Assembly: GCA_026692885.1 (NCBI GenBank)
Contig: JAPLNJ010001169.1
Coordinates: 1 to 20,886 of the forward strand
From: Planctomycetota bacterium
GTDB lineage: Bacteria > Planctomycetota > Planctomycetia > Pirellulales > Pirellulaceae
DNA length: 20,886 bases
Direction of reading: 5' to 3'
The stretch's first letter is position 1, and each line of letters begins with the position of its first letter. Shown one piece after another: positions 8,291-17,157 of this stretch. Made by a program: the position numbers and the translations under genes. The notes beneath the pieces were generated by a model, which had not been told where the DNA came from, did not search any database, and saw only the letters and a list, made by a program, of their open reading frames with translations.

Positions 8291-8482
8291 ATGAAGCGGA
8301 TCCAAAGGAGTCTTGCTGCCGGGGCGCCCCGGAGTCCGCCGACAAGATCCCGCGCGCCATACTGGATACACATCGTACTCGACCTTACCGAGCGGGAACT
8401 CCTGGAATTACGCCAACGGACCAAGGCCACCGACAGTGCCGACGCTGTGTCCGTCGGAAGCCGAAACAGGAACGATTTGTGA
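8291..8482 (+). pseudogene. Fragment resembling a small ribbon-helix-helix (VapB-like) antitoxin
   Basis: A 63-codon reading frame whose middle (from about 8369) reads HIVLDLTERELLELRQRTKA, then TDSADAV. That layout, a beta-strand, an amphipathic helix and a T-D-x-A-x-AV turn, recalls short antitoxin or DUF2191-like proteins. The part before it is proline/arginine-rich and not protein-like. The end (SVGSRNRNDL) lacks the second helix expected of the family. There is no convincing ribosome binding site before the ATG at 8291. Best read as a degraded fragment; it could equally be chance coding. Confidence 0.22.
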
Positions 8483-8506
8483 CACTGTGTTCCGCGCGAC
8501 TACAAT
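8477..8506 (+). promoter_or_regulatory. Candidate sigma70-type promoter for the GH95-like gene
   Basis: TTGTGA (8477-8482), an 18-bp spacer and TACAAT (8501-8506) give a near-consensus pair. Transcription would begin near 8513 and leave a leader of about 65 nt before the ATG at 8579. Confidence 0.45.
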
Positions 8507-8578
8507 GGGGGGACGGCGAGTTGGCCGGATATCCAGAGTCGGGCGATGGCCTATCCCTATGCAAGGAGAATTCCCCAG

Positions 8579-11167
8579 ATGAACGGAACCACAAAATGCG
8601 TTCTTATGCGATTTGCCGTCGTGCTGCTGGCGTCTCTGGCCGCGCTCTGTGCCAGCGGATCGATTGCGGCGGAAGCGGGAGTTCCGTATCCGGCCGCCTT
8701 GGCTTCCGCCGCGATCACACAAGACCGGCTCTCGGACATCAACCGCGAAGCCCTTGTGCTTGGCAATGGCGACCTCTCCGGGTTGCTGTGGGAGCGCAAC
8801 GGCGTGCTCTGTCTGCGCGTGACCAAGACCGACGTGTGGGATGCCCGCGTGGATACTTCAGAGGATCCGCCGATGCTGCAAGTGGACATCCCCGGCCAAA
8901 AATGGAAAGGCGGGAGCAGTAGTCCGCCGAGCTACTCCAAACCCTATCCCCAGCCGCGCTGTGCCGGCATCATCCGGCTTGGTGACAGTGCCGAGGTCGG
9001 TGTGTGGCAGAACATCCGGGCCATGGGAAAAGTAAATGCATGGTTGCGAGAGGGCGACGCGGGCATCATGGCCGTGGAAGGACCAGCCACCGTATCAGCC
9101 GGCTACCGGTACAACGTCCCGCCGTGCCCGGAGGCGCCGTTCAAATCCTTGGCGTTCCGGATTTCCGGCAACGCCACGGCACAGTATTACATCAACGTCT
9201 ACAATCGGCAGGGCAAGAACGTCGTGGCCACCGGCTGGGTCGATTCGCCGACCGAGGAGAAGGAAGTCTCCTTGGCGATCCCCGACGCCGGCAAGGTCGG
9301 CGCTGTTGAATTCTATGTGCAGTCGAAAAACGGCACGCGGGCGCAGAACCGGATTCGCCAGATCAGGCTCGAAGGCGACACGCCACCGGTCGTCATTGCC
9401 GCCGGTATGCTGGACGCGGGCGTCACGTCCGCCCGACTCGACCTGCGCCGGGCTGTGGCGACGGCCAGTGGCACCACGGTGCGAGTGCTGGCTGACCGCA
9501 ACGTGTTTCTGATCGAGACGGACAAGGAGGTTTCCCTCGAAGAGCTCAAGGCGCCAGAACTACCGGCGGCCGAGCAAGGTGTCAGCGAGGGTGTGAAGTG
9601 GCTGCACGTAAAGTTCCCGGGGGACGTGGATTACGCCGGGATGGAATACGTGTTGGCCGTCGCGTCGTCGGGAAAGCGAACGGCGGTGTCGCTCGTGACT
9701 TCGCGGGACACACGGAAAAGCACACGCGATGAGGCCATCCGCGTCGCTCGTGAAACCGTTGCGGCGAAACCGGCAACGCTCGTGGCACAACACGAGGCGG
9801 TTTGGACGCAGTACTGGTCGGCCAGCGGCGTCGAACTGGGCGATCCCGACTTCCAGCTCTGGTGGTATCGCATGGCGTATTTTCTGCGCTGCTTTGCCAA
9901 GCCCGGCGTCGTGCCAGCCGGCCTGTGGGGCGTCTTGCCCAACGACACCCCGGGCTGGCATGGAGATTATCACCACAACTACAATGCCTGGCAGCCATAT
10001 TGGACACCCCTCGTCCTGAATCACCCCGACCTCGCCGATCCGTGGGTGCAGTATATGAACGACATGCTCCCTCGGATGCGCTGGTTCGCCAAGACCACCT
10101 ACGACTGCGAAGGCGCCTGCATCGGCATTTCCTCCTTCGCCTTCGAACCCGACCCGGCCAACTGCAAGAGCGTCAACAAACGCCACTGCGCCCTGACGCC
10201 GTGGGGATACACCATGGGCATGGCTGGCATGTCGGCGCAGATCCTCTGGTATTGCCATCTCTACCGGCCCGACCGCCAGTATCTCGAAGAAAAGATCTAT
10301 TCGGTCGTCCGCGAGGTGGCGCTGTTCTACTGTTCGTTTGCCGAGAAATGCCCGCGCGACGCGAACGGCAAGGCCAAGTTCGGCCCGAGCTACAGTCCGG
10401 AGCATGGCGGGTTTGGCGTCGCCAACGTCCCGTTCGATATCGCCTATGCCCGGTTCACCCTCAACGCCGCCATCACCGCTGCGAGCGAACTCGGGCGCGA
10501 CCAGGAACTGTCGGCACGCTTCCGCAAAGCGATCGATTTGTTGCCCCCGTATCCCACCTCGCCGGACGCCGCGGGCCAGCCGGTCGTCGTGGACTGGACC
10601 GACTGCAAATTCCGCCAAGTCGGCGAACACAATATCACCGTGCCTGCCGTGCCGGTATTCCCGGCCGACCAAGTGACTTGGTTCGCGCCCGAAGCGGAAA
10701 AGGAACTGTTCCGCAACACCATCCGCCAGACCCGGCATCGCGGCTGCAATGCCACCGTCATGTTCAGCGTCGCCAAGGCACGGTTCTCGATGCTCGAGGC
10801 CCTGGACGATGCGCGCAACTACTACAAACCGGAAGTCCAACCCAACGGCATGTTCCACTGGCCGATGCATGGCTTCTACCTCAGCGAAAGCGTCGGCATC
10901 GCCGCGATGATCTCCGAATTCCTCGTGCAGAGCGTGGACAACATTATCCGCGTCTTCCCTTGTTGGCCGAAAGACAAAGACGCGAGCTTTACCAATCTCC
11001 GCACCCAAGGTGGCTTTCTCGTCACCGCCGAGCAGAAAGCCGGTAAGATCGTGAAACTGGAAATCACCTCCACCGTCGGTGGCAAGCTGCGGCTACTCAA
11101 TCCTTGGACCTGCAAACTTGTCGAGCGCGAAGCAAAGCCCGGCGAACACTTGAAGATTGAGCAATGA
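8579..11167 (+). CDS. Large secreted GH95-like (alpha/alpha)6-barrel glycosidase
   Basis: Probable glycosidase of the alpha-L-fucosidase-2-like superfamily. 862 aa. The ATG at 8579 follows AAGGAG by 10 nt and leads into a Sec signal (MRFAVVLLASLAALCASGSIAA). The frame is open further up, but a start at 8546 has no ribosome binding site. The N-terminal beta-sandwich begins with REALVLGNGDLSGLLWERNG, as in GH95/DUF5703-like proteins. The barrel keeps the family patches: HHNYNAW (N467, N469, matching the NxN pair of GH95), SYSPEHGG (E608, matching the general-acid Glu) and GEHNITVPAVPVFPADQ. The third catalytic position, normally Asp in a QIDGN-type motif, appears to be S769 next to E770 (FYLSESVGIAAM). 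The enzyme may therefore have altered specificity or mechanism. Cargo class is clear; the fucose preference is not. Its TGA overlaps the ATG of a truncated downstream gene. Confidence 0.8.
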   Translation: MNGTTKCVLMRFAVVLLASLAALCASGSIAAEAGVPYPAALASAAITQDRLSDINREALVLGNGDLSGLLWERNGVLCLRVTKTDVWDARVDTSEDPPMLQVDIPGQKWKGGSSSPPSYSKPYPQPRCAGIIRLGDSAEVGVWQNIRAMGKVNAWLREGDAGIMAVEGPATVSAGYRYNVPPCPEAPFKSLAFRISGNATAQYYINVYNRQGKNVVATGWVDSPTEEKEVSLAIPDAGKVGAVEFYVQSKNGTRAQNRIRQIRLEGDTPPVVIAAGMLDAGVTSARLDLRRAVATASGTTVRVLADRNVFLIETDKEVSLEELKAPELPAAEQGVSEGVKWLHVKFPGDVDYAGMEYVLAVASSGKRTAVSLVTSRDTRKSTRDEAIRVARETVAAKPATLVAQHEAVWTQYWSASGVELGDPDFQLWWYRMAYFLRCFAKPGVVPAGLWGVLPNDTPGWHGDYHHNYNAWQPYWTPLVLNHPDLADPWVQYMNDMLPRMRWFAKTTYDCEGACIGISSFAFEPDPANCKSVNKRHCALTPWGYTMGMAGMSAQILWYCHLYRPDRQYLEEKIYSVVREVALFYCSFAEKCPRDANGKAKFGPSYSPEHGGFGVANVPFDIAYARFTLNAAITAASELGRDQELSARFRKAIDLLPPYPTSPDAAGQPVVVDWTDCKFRQVGEHNITVPAVPVFPADQVTWFAPEAEKELFRNTIRQTRHRGCNATVMFSVAKARFSMLEALDDARNYYKPEVQPNGMFHWPMHGFYLSESVGIAAMISEFLVQSVDNIIRVFPCWPKDKDASFTNLRTQGGFLVTAEQKAGKIVKLEITSTVGGKLRLLNPWTCKLVEREAKPGEHLKIEQ

Positions 11168-11262
11168 AAGGCACCCGCACCTTTACCGCCTTACTGCTGG
11201 TGCCGCTGTCCGTACTCCACGCAGCCAATGGAGAGCCCGCCGTCGAACCGGTTTCCCATTAA
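11164..11262 (+). pseudogene. Signal-peptide stub of a truncated secreted-protein gene
   Basis: The ATG overlaps the TGA of the GH95-like gene (ATGA, 11164-11167), the usual sign of translational coupling. The product begins MKGTRTFTALLLVPLSVLHA, a textbook Sec signal with an LHA cleavage site. It continues for only twelve residues to a TAA at 11260-11262. The following DNA is the end of a transposase remnant on the other strand. The simplest reading is that a third operon gene lost everything after its signal peptide when a mobile element inserted or a deletion occurred. The identity of the lost enzyme cannot be told. Confidence 0.65.
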
Positions 11263-11277
11263 CCCGTCCGATTCCGA

Positions 11278-11458
11278 ACTGGATGAACGTCTTCCACGTG
11301 GTCTGTCGTTTTCGATCCGGAGCGGGCTCAATTCCATGTTGCTCCTGGAGCACTTGGTTCTCGGTCCGGAGATACTCGATCACTTCCTGTTGTTGGCGGT
11401 TCATCCAGCCAGCAAGAATCGCCAAGTACCGTTGCCAGGGTTGAAGGATGAAATCCAT
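11278..11458 (-). pseudogene. Transposase/integrase remnant with internal deletion (IS3-like, rve-type)
   Basis: From an ATG at 11458 the (-) strand reads MDFILQPWQRYLAILAGWMN, then RQQQEVIEYLRTENQVLQEQ. This is the characteristic start of a DDE (rve-core) integrase common in planctomycete and acidobacterial insertion sequences. About residue 42 it jumps straight to GIEPAPDRKRQTTWKTFI. I recall that segment from the middle of the same protein, just before the first catalytic Asp. The jump implies an in-frame internal deletion. Recognisable sequence ends near 11278, and the reading frame then runs antisense through the truncated signal-peptide gene. No catalytic residues remain. It fills the space between that stub and the 3' end of the HzsA-like gene. 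Confidence 0.65.
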
Positions 11459-11497
11459 GGTCGTCCTGCGGGGGTGATTGACCCCACGGGGTGTCCC

Positions 11498-14400
11498 TTA
11501 TGGTACCGCGGTCACCTGAGCGGTCTCCGTCTCGACGATGATGCGGAACCCGACGTCGAAGACGCGCTGCCACGGTTCGTAGCTGCGGCGGCCGGAGGAC
11601 GTCGCGCGGTACGGGCGATCCCAAAATGAACCGCCACGGACCACGCGCTGGCTGGTGCTGTTCAGTCCGGGAGCGGTGACCGCGTTGCGTCCGTCGTCGT
11701 CGCGGTACGGATACTTCTCGTCGAGCGACCGCGTCCACTCGGCGGCGTTGCCGTGCATGTCACAAAGGCCCCACGGGTTGGGCTGGCCGGAGCCGACGCT
11801 GCGGGTAATGGTGGCGCCGTCGTTGACGCTTTCGATGGCGGGAATCCACGGCCGCGCGGTATTCAGACCGCCACGCAGATGGGCGTCGGCCAAGTTCGCA
11901 AACGGGGCAAAGTTGGCCGTCAGATCGCCGAACCAGAGCGGCGTCGCAGTGCCAGCGCGGCAGGCGTATTCCCATTGCGCCTCGGTCGGCAGCGAGCAAC
12001 GGCGGCCGGTGGTGCGGCTGAGCCAGTCGCAGTACGCCATGGCTTCCTGCCAACTCACGCGGACGACCGGCTGCGAAGGCTGGTTGACGGACGGGCCGGG
12101 GCCGGTGTGGTCCTTGGCGTAGATGTCAATCGTGCGGCTGTCGTGTGCGGCGGCGAACTCGCGGAACTGGTCATTGGAGATTTCCGCACGTGACATGTAA
12201 AACGGCTTGGCGATGCGGACGCGAGCCGACGGATACTCGTCGTCGGGGCCGTCGGTGGTCCCCATGACGAATTCGCCGGCGGGGATGAGAACGAGGTCGA
12301 TGTTTGAGTTGCCCGCGGTGACTTGCACCCCTTTCGGCAGGCCGGCCGCGGCTTGGCGGCGTTGCGCTTCGGCGGCATTGAAAGGCCAGCTTTCGGCGGT
12401 GACGGCGACCGTGGTCCGCGGTGCGGGGGCGGCCGGCTGCACGAACGCGACCGGTTGCGGTTCAGGAGTCGGATAGACTTCCGGATTGTCTGTGGTACCG
12501 GCGTATTTCTCGCGATACTCGTTGCGTAACTTGTCCACCTCGCCCATGGCTGCGCCGCGGTGCTCGCCCCACGTGCCGTGACAGGGCACGTTGAGGTCCA
12601 CCCAGGTCGTCAGCCGGGACCAGGCGTCGGCATCGAGCGCGACGCCGTGGTGGCCTTTGTGGAGCAGCTGGAACAGTTCGCTGGTGCTGACGTGATAGTC
12701 CAGCGGCGTCAGGACGTGAAAGTCGCTTTCCGGCCCGGGGCGGCGCACGAAGGGCATTAGCGCCAGGTAGGAGGCGTCGAAGTTTCCGTCACCTTTCCGC
12801 CCGCCGCGGAAGTCGGGGCAGCCGGGCTTGCTGCCGTCGTGGCAGCCGACGCACGATTTGTCGAGCACGGGCTGGACCTCGCGACGGAAACTGAAGGGAC
12901 GCGTCGGCCCGTTCCAGGGTTTAATCTCCGACGGCAGGCGACGCATCGCGATGCTGGGCTTGGGCGGCGGACCGGAGTTGACGGACTCGTGGCAGCCGAC
13001 GCAGGAGGCGTGTTCCCCCGGCATCGTTACGAACCAACTCCGCATCACGGCGAGGGCTTCGCCGCGTTCGTTCAGCGGCTGGAGGGCGATGGGCGTGTTG
13101 GCCGGCACCTTGAAGTTGGCGGAGCCGTCCTCTTCCACGGGCACGGTCCCGAGAATCCGGCGTCCGTCCCACGAGCCGTCCACGCCCACGTTGACGTGAC
13201 CGCCGATGCCCCAGTAACCGTAGTGGAAGCTGTACAGGCGCAGCGCTTTCACCGTGCCCTGCGGCACGCCCTTGAGGCCCGGCCCGGCGTACACGTCGCT
13301 GAGGGTGACGAGGCCTTCATTCATTTCCGGGCGGATGCGGTCCAGCACCACCGGCGGCTTGGTCCGCGCGCGGAACGGAATCGGCTCCAGCAGCGCGTAA
13401 CCTTCCGCCTCCTGCAGGCAGAGCAGGTTGTCGAAGACGTCCACGAGATAGACGCCCCACCGTGAATTCGGGGTCGGCTGGCAGGAGACGAGGAAATAGT
13501 TCTCGCTGAGCGGATACGGATGGAGGAATTTCGGCCACGAGCCTTCCACCAAACCATCGGCGATGATCGCCTCGACTTTCTTGCCGTAGCCGGGAATCCG
13601 CTGCACGGCGCCGCTGGCCTCGTTGCGGCCGCGCGACAGATCGAACAAGACCAACTCGCCCATCCGCGGCACGCCGTGGTGCCCGGAGATGACGGCGATG
13701 ACTTTCGACGGCGACTCGGGAACCTGGCGCGCGTAGAAAGTCGAGTTGGGCCACCAGGAGTTACTGCCGTACAACGAAAGCTGCCCGGTGCCGTCGGGGT
13801 TCATGCTCATCAACAACCGCGAGTGATAGTGCGGTATGTCGGAGTATTCCCAGCGGGAGTACATGACGCGGCCATCATTGAGCACGCGTGGATACCAATC
13901 TTGGTCCTGCTCGAAGCACAGCATCCGCACATTGGTGCCATCGGCGTCCATGCGGCAGAGATTGCCGACCTTGTCGCCGCCGCCGACGCAGGGCACCCCA
14001 TGAATGTTCATCGTCGAGTTGAAGAGGAGTCGGCCGTCGGGCAGATAACAGCCGTCGTAGTTGTCGATCTTCGGGATATCCGGGGTCAACTGGCGCAGCC
14101 CCGATCCATCGGCCTTGATCTCGCAGACCTGCCAGGTGCCCTTCATCGGCATGGAGAACAGCATCCGCTGGCCGTCGAAATGCAAATCCACGTCGCCCAC
14201 AAAGGCCGAATCCTGCGGCTTGAAGAGGGGCGTCAACTTCCCGTCGGGACGCACCGGCGACAACACGGCGATTTCGTTGTCATAGCCGGTCTTCCCAATC
14301 GAGGTGTTCCCCTGCCAGTTCTGCGGCAGACCGAGCGGGGTGCGTTTGACCAGCAGCAACCGATCGAAGTTCAGCAACGGGTTGGCCAGCAACGCATCCC

Positions 14401-15463
14401 GCTGCAGCGTCACCACGTCATTGAGCAGTTTTGTGTCCGGCATCTCGCCACGACCGGAAGCCTGCTGCAACGCTTCGAGCTGCTTTTCGCAGGCCTCCAA
14501 CCGCTGCAGGAATTCCGGGCCACGGGTGTACTTGCCGGGATGGGTGCGGCTGAGGTCCTCGATGGCCCGGCGCAAAGCGACCGTGTTGATCCGGCCCAAG
14601 TTCGCCTTGGCCTCGCGGACCTGGCAGGCGCGAACGTACAAGTCGAGCCAGCGCGGATCGTTAGCGGGGACCTTGCCCTGTTCGAGCTTCGCCAGTTCCT
14701 GATGCAGGACACCCGTCGGCCCCAAGGCCGCCAGCGGCTGGTTGATCAGGGTTTTCTCGGCCGCCACGCTGTCGCGGTAGGCGAGCCAACTCTCGAGCTT
14801 GCGGCCGGTGTCCTGCTTCAGCCACGCGGCCTGCACCGGGAAATCCTTTTCCAACTGGGGCCAGAGATTCGCCGGCGGCCCGATCCCGAGACTGAAGTAG
14901 AATCCGCAGCCTCCGCTATTGTTGAAAATCTTCACCAGCAACCGGTTCTCGCCAGCGTTGAGAGCCAACGCGACCCTGTCCTGGTCGGGTGAGACGCCGC
15001 GGGCGGCATTATTCGAGTGGATCTTCTTGCCGTTCAACCACACTTCGATACCGTCATCGCTGCCGAAGCCGGCGGTAATCGTCGCGGCGGTCTTCACGGT
15101 CAGGATGCGGTACAGATACGTTGACGAGGACCCCGGCGTGGACAACTCGTGCACCGTGCCATCCGCCCACTCCGCATGTTGCTGCCAGATCGGCTGCCCT
15201 TTGTCGTCCTTGGCGGCCAGATTGACGCCCTGCTCGGGAAACAGCGCATCGCTGAACCCTTTGGCTTTCAAGGGTGCGGTGGCCGACCACAGGCCGACCT
15301 TGACCGGCGCCGCCTCGAGCAACGCCTGATACCGGTCCCGCGTCGCGAGCATCGTCGCCTGCCACGTGTCCTTCTTCACATAGAGTTCCGCACCGTGCGA
15401 AATCGCCGCCGTCATTAACAAGGCTGCCGACAAAGGCAGCGTCCAGATCATCTTGGTGCGCAT
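11498..15463 (-). CDS. Secreted hydrazine-synthase-alpha-like dihaem beta-propeller protein fused to an FGE/SUMF1-fold domain
   Basis: 1321 aa; the ATG at 15463 follows GGAGA, with a Sec signal (LPLSAALLMTAAISHGAE). Residues about 70-200 form a PA14-like sandwich (FGSDDGIEVWLNGKKI, NRLLVKIFNNSGG). A helical linker runs to about 370. A beta-propeller region, about 370-720, has TolB-like repeats (PDGRLLFNST, DGRVMYSRWEYSD). Two identical haem c sites, CVGCH at 821-825 and 871-875, follow, as in the alpha subunit of hydrazine synthase. From about 1050 a C-type-lectin-like FGE-sulfatase domain runs to the end (LVLIPAGEFVMG, CSLPTEAQWEYACRAG, DMHGNAAEWT, VVRGGSFWDRPYRA). In FGEs the GGS motif is followed by two catalytic cysteines; here those positions are D and A, so formylglycine formation is unlikely. 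Role unknown: perhaps extracytoplasmic redox or ligand binding. Anammox activity should not be inferred, since the beta and gamma parts are absent. Confidence 0.85.
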   Translation of the reverse strand: MRTKMIWTLPLSAALLMTAAISHGAELYVKKDTWQATMLATRDRYQALLEAAPVKVGLWSATAPLKAKGFSDALFPEQGVNLAAKDDKGQPIWQQHAEWADGTVHELSTPGSSSTYLYRILTVKTAATITAGFGSDDGIEVWLNGKKIHSNNAARGVSPDQDRVALALNAGENRLLVKIFNNSGGCGFYFSLGIGPPANLWPQLEKDFPVQAAWLKQDTGRKLESWLAYRDSVAAEKTLINQPLAALGPTGVLHQELAKLEQGKVPANDPRWLDLYVRACQVREAKANLGRINTVALRRAIEDLSRTHPGKYTRGPEFLQRLEACEKQLEALQQASGRGEMPDTKLLNDVVTLQRDALLANPLLNFDRLLLVKRTPLGLPQNWQGNTSIGKTGYDNEIAVLSPVRPDGKLTPLFKPQDSAFVGDVDLHFDGQRMLFSMPMKGTWQVCEIKADGSGLRQLTPDIPKIDNYDGCYLPDGRLLFNSTMNIHGVPCVGGGDKVGNLCRMDADGTNVRMLCFEQDQDWYPRVLNDGRVMYSRWEYSDIPHYHSRLLMSMNPDGTGQLSLYGSNSWWPNSTFYARQVPESPSKVIAVISGHHGVPRMGELVLFDLSRGRNEASGAVQRIPGYGKKVEAIIADGLVEGSWPKFLHPYPLSENYFLVSCQPTPNSRWGVYLVDVFDNLLCLQEAEGYALLEPIPFRARTKPPVVLDRIRPEMNEGLVTLSDVYAGPGLKGVPQGTVKALRLYSFHYGYWGIGGHVNVGVDGSWDGRRILGTVPVEEDGSANFKVPANTPIALQPLNERGEALAVMRSWFVTMPGEHASCVGCHESVNSGPPPKPSIAMRRLPSEIKPWNGPTRPFSFRREVQPVLDKSCVGCHDGSKPGCPDFRGGRKGDGNFDASYLALMPFVRRPGPESDFHVLTPLDYHVSTSELFQLLHKGHHGVALDADAWSRLTTWVDLNVPCHGTWGEHRGAAMGEVDKLRNEYREKYAGTTDNPEVYPTPEPQPVAFVQPAAPAPRTTVAVTAESWPFNAAEAQRRQAAAGLPKGVQVTAGNSNIDLVLIPAGEFVMGTTDGPDDEYPSARVRIAKPFYMSRAEISNDQFREFAAAHDSRTIDIYAKDHTGPGPSVNQPSQPVVRVSWQEAMAYCDWLSRTTGRRCSLPTEAQWEYACRAGTATPLWFGDLTANFAPFANLADAHLRGGLNTARPWIPAIESVNDGATITRSVGSGQPNPWGLCDMHGNAAEWTRSLDEKYPYRDDDGRNAVTAPGLNSTSQRVVRGGSFWDRPYRATSSGRRSYEPWQRVFDVGFRIIVETETAQVTAVP

Positions 15464-15600
15464 CCAACGTCTCCGTATTGATAGAAGCCAATTGTCCCAC
15501 GCCCGCCCAGCCTACGCCGCGCGGACTGGCCAGCGTCTACTTCAACCGCGTGCTGGGTACTCGTTTGCCGGTGGGGCCGCGCGAGGCCAGCGGGCGCTGC

Positions 15601-15631
15601 ATTATATTAGAATCCCCGAGCCACGCTACAA
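15601..15631 (-). promoter_or_regulatory. Candidate sigma70-type promoter for the HzsA-like gene
   Basis: On the (-) strand, TTGTAG (15626-15631), 19 bp and a perfect TATAAT (15601-15606). The site is in the 236-bp gap after the second beta-helix gene and would give a leader of about 130 nt. It suggests the HzsA-like gene is at least partly transcribed on its own. The -35 is weak and the spacer long. Confidence 0.4.
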
Positions 15632-15699
15632 CAGTTTCCGGCCAAAATGCTGACGCCCCTGCGCGACCGGTCCCAAGTGGCGGAATCGAGGGCGCATCG

Positions 15700-17112
15700 T
15701 TATTCTCCTACCGGTCCCTCCACGGCGCCCACGTCCGCAGCAGCGCCTTGGTATCTGTCGTGGTGGTAGTGATCCTCAGTGATGTGGCCGATGCGCCCCG
15801 TGGCGGCGTCACGGGCTGGACTCGTTTTCAGGGGCCTGAACGTCTCCGTGTCCGTTAGCCCAGCCTCGGCCCAGGTGGGGAACACCAGGTTGTTATCCAC
15901 CACCAACCCCGACTGCGGCCCGGCACCTAAGTGAACCACGTAGTTTCGGGTCGGAGCAAACGGCACGTCCGCCTCGGGCTCAATGACCAGGTTATGTTTG
16001 ATGGTGACGTCCGGGCCGTAGACGTCCACTAGCATACCGACGTACGGATCCTTGCTGCTCGCTGCTTTTCGCGAACGGAACAGCGTGTTGAAACACACCT
16101 CCGACGAAGTCCGGGAAAGATACCCGGACGACTTGTCGAGGTCCGCCTGCCGCACCTGATTGTGTTCGTACATGGGATACTTCCGCTTCTCCCAACTGAT
16201 GTTGTTGTAGAAGCGGTTCACGGCCTCGGGTCCGTTGTAGCCCAAAGCGTTCAGCTGCATCGGCCACACGCGCACGTCGTTGGCCCATTGGCGGCTGAAG
16301 CGGTTGCTGTGCGCGTGCACATAGCCGGCGACGCAGATGCAGACGTTGTGGCCAATCGGGGACTCGGCCATGCCAATGTCTGTGAAGGTACAGTCGTGGA
16401 CGTGCAGGTTGAAACACCGCTCCAATCCGATCACCGGGAACGCCTGGACCGTGTTGTCGAAGTGCCGGAAGGTGCAGCGGGAGACTTCGAAGTCGAGCAC
16501 CACAGAGATCATGTTGGACAAGCTGTAGTTCAAGTTGCAGATCGCGGCGCCATCCGTCTTGCCGTCGATCAGGACGTGCTCCCACTTGAAGTTGTAAAAC
16601 GTACTCTCCTTCGTACCGTCGAAGACCTTGGCCGGGTCGTAAACGTAGAAGCTGTATCCCGACACGTCGCGCAACGTGAAGTCCTGGAACAACAGGTCAT
16701 GGCTCCGGCCGGTGATCTTCAGGCAGGTGCTTTTATATGTCTCGAAGCGGAACCCCACGAAACGGACATGGGCGACGTTGGGAAACGTGTTAACTTGCGG
16801 GATGGTTGTCGTGAAGACGGTCTGCGGGTCACAGCGCACGGTAATCGGCTGTGCGGCAGTGCCGGAGAGATTTCCCAGCGACAGGCCGCTGTAGGTGCCC
16901 GGGTTGATGTAGAGGGTATCTCCGGGTTGCAGCTTGAGCGTGGCCTGGACTTCGGGATAGCTCAAGTAGCCCGAGCCGTCGCCAATGCTGACGCGACGCG
17001 GCGAATCAGCGCCTCGGCTCGTGAGGCAGATGACAAGGAGAACAGCCGTAACTGTAGCCAGTTTGGTCGCGTTCCAGCGTCGCCGGATCGTGCGTGGATG
17101 TTGGCAGGCCAT
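15700..17112 (-). CDS. Secreted right-handed parallel beta-helix protein
   Basis: 470 aa from the ATG at 17112, which follows CAGGA by 7 nt. The n-region is basic (RTIRRRW) and the hydrophobic core is LATVTAVLLVICL, giving a Sec signal ending near SRGA. A longer frame exists but begins with a TTG at 17157 at the edge of a repeat element, so it is not preferred. After a DUF1565-like opening (LQPGDTLYINPGTYSGLSL) come repeated beta-helix coils with Asn/His turns (FVGFRFETYKS, LHVHDCTFTD, NRFYNNISW, VTIKHNLVI). The ending (SPARDAATG...ADVGAVE) is the usual C-terminal cap of this family. Candidate roles are polysaccharide lyase, glycoside hydrolase or surface glycan binding; no active site can be named. 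It lies between the DUF6807 gene and the HzsA-like gene, all on the same strand. Confidence 0.85.
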   Translation of the reverse strand: MACQHPRTIRRRWNATKLATVTAVLLVICLTSRGADSPRRVSIGDGSGYLSYPEVQATLKLQPGDTLYINPGTYSGLSLGNLSGTAAQPITVRCDPQTVFTTTIPQVNTFPNVAHVRFVGFRFETYKSTCLKITGRSHDLLFQDFTLRDVSGYSFYVYDPAKVFDGTKESTFYNFKWEHVLIDGKTDGAAICNLNYSLSNMISVVLDFEVSRCTFRHFDNTVQAFPVIGLERCFNLHVHDCTFTDIGMAESPIGHNVCICVAGYVHAHSNRFSRQWANDVRVWPMQLNALGYNGPEAVNRFYNNISWEKRKYPMYEHNQVRQADLDKSSGYLSRTSSEVCFNTLFRSRKAASSKDPYVGMLVDVYGPDVTIKHNLVIEPEADVPFAPTRNYVVHLGAGPQSGLVVDNNLVFPTWAEAGLTDTETFRPLKTSPARDAATGRIGHITEDHYHHDRYQGAAADVGAVEGPVGE

Positions 17113-17157
17113 ACGCCATTCCTGACGGTCGTCGAAGTTCTGGGATGATTTGGTCAA

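Larger units (their letters stand above)
8237..8578 (+). other. 342-bp intergenic stretch with a decayed small-gene fragment and a promoter
   Basis: No intact gene is visible. It contains the 8291-8482 remnant and a sigma70-like promoter at 8477-8506, both listed separately. No strong terminator hairpin with a T-run follows the dehydrogenase stop. Confidence 0.5.

Noticed and set aside
9560..11008. (-) open frame of 482 codons opposite the GH95-like gene
   Set aside because: Shadow of a gene with clear family motifs; no protein-like segments of its own.
13520..14992. (+) open frame of 490 codons opposite the HzsA-like gene
   Set aside because: Antisense shadow; lacks start signals and recognisable domains.
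11498..15463. Evidence for anammox metabolism
   Set aside because: Only an alpha-subunit-like protein is present, with a different domain at its end and no beta/gamma subunit or hydrazine dehydrogenase nearby; such homologues occur in non-anammox planctomycetes.
16162..17148. (+) open frame of 328 codons opposite the second beta-helix gene
   Set aside because: Antisense shadow; Val/Asp/Arg-rich, no motif.
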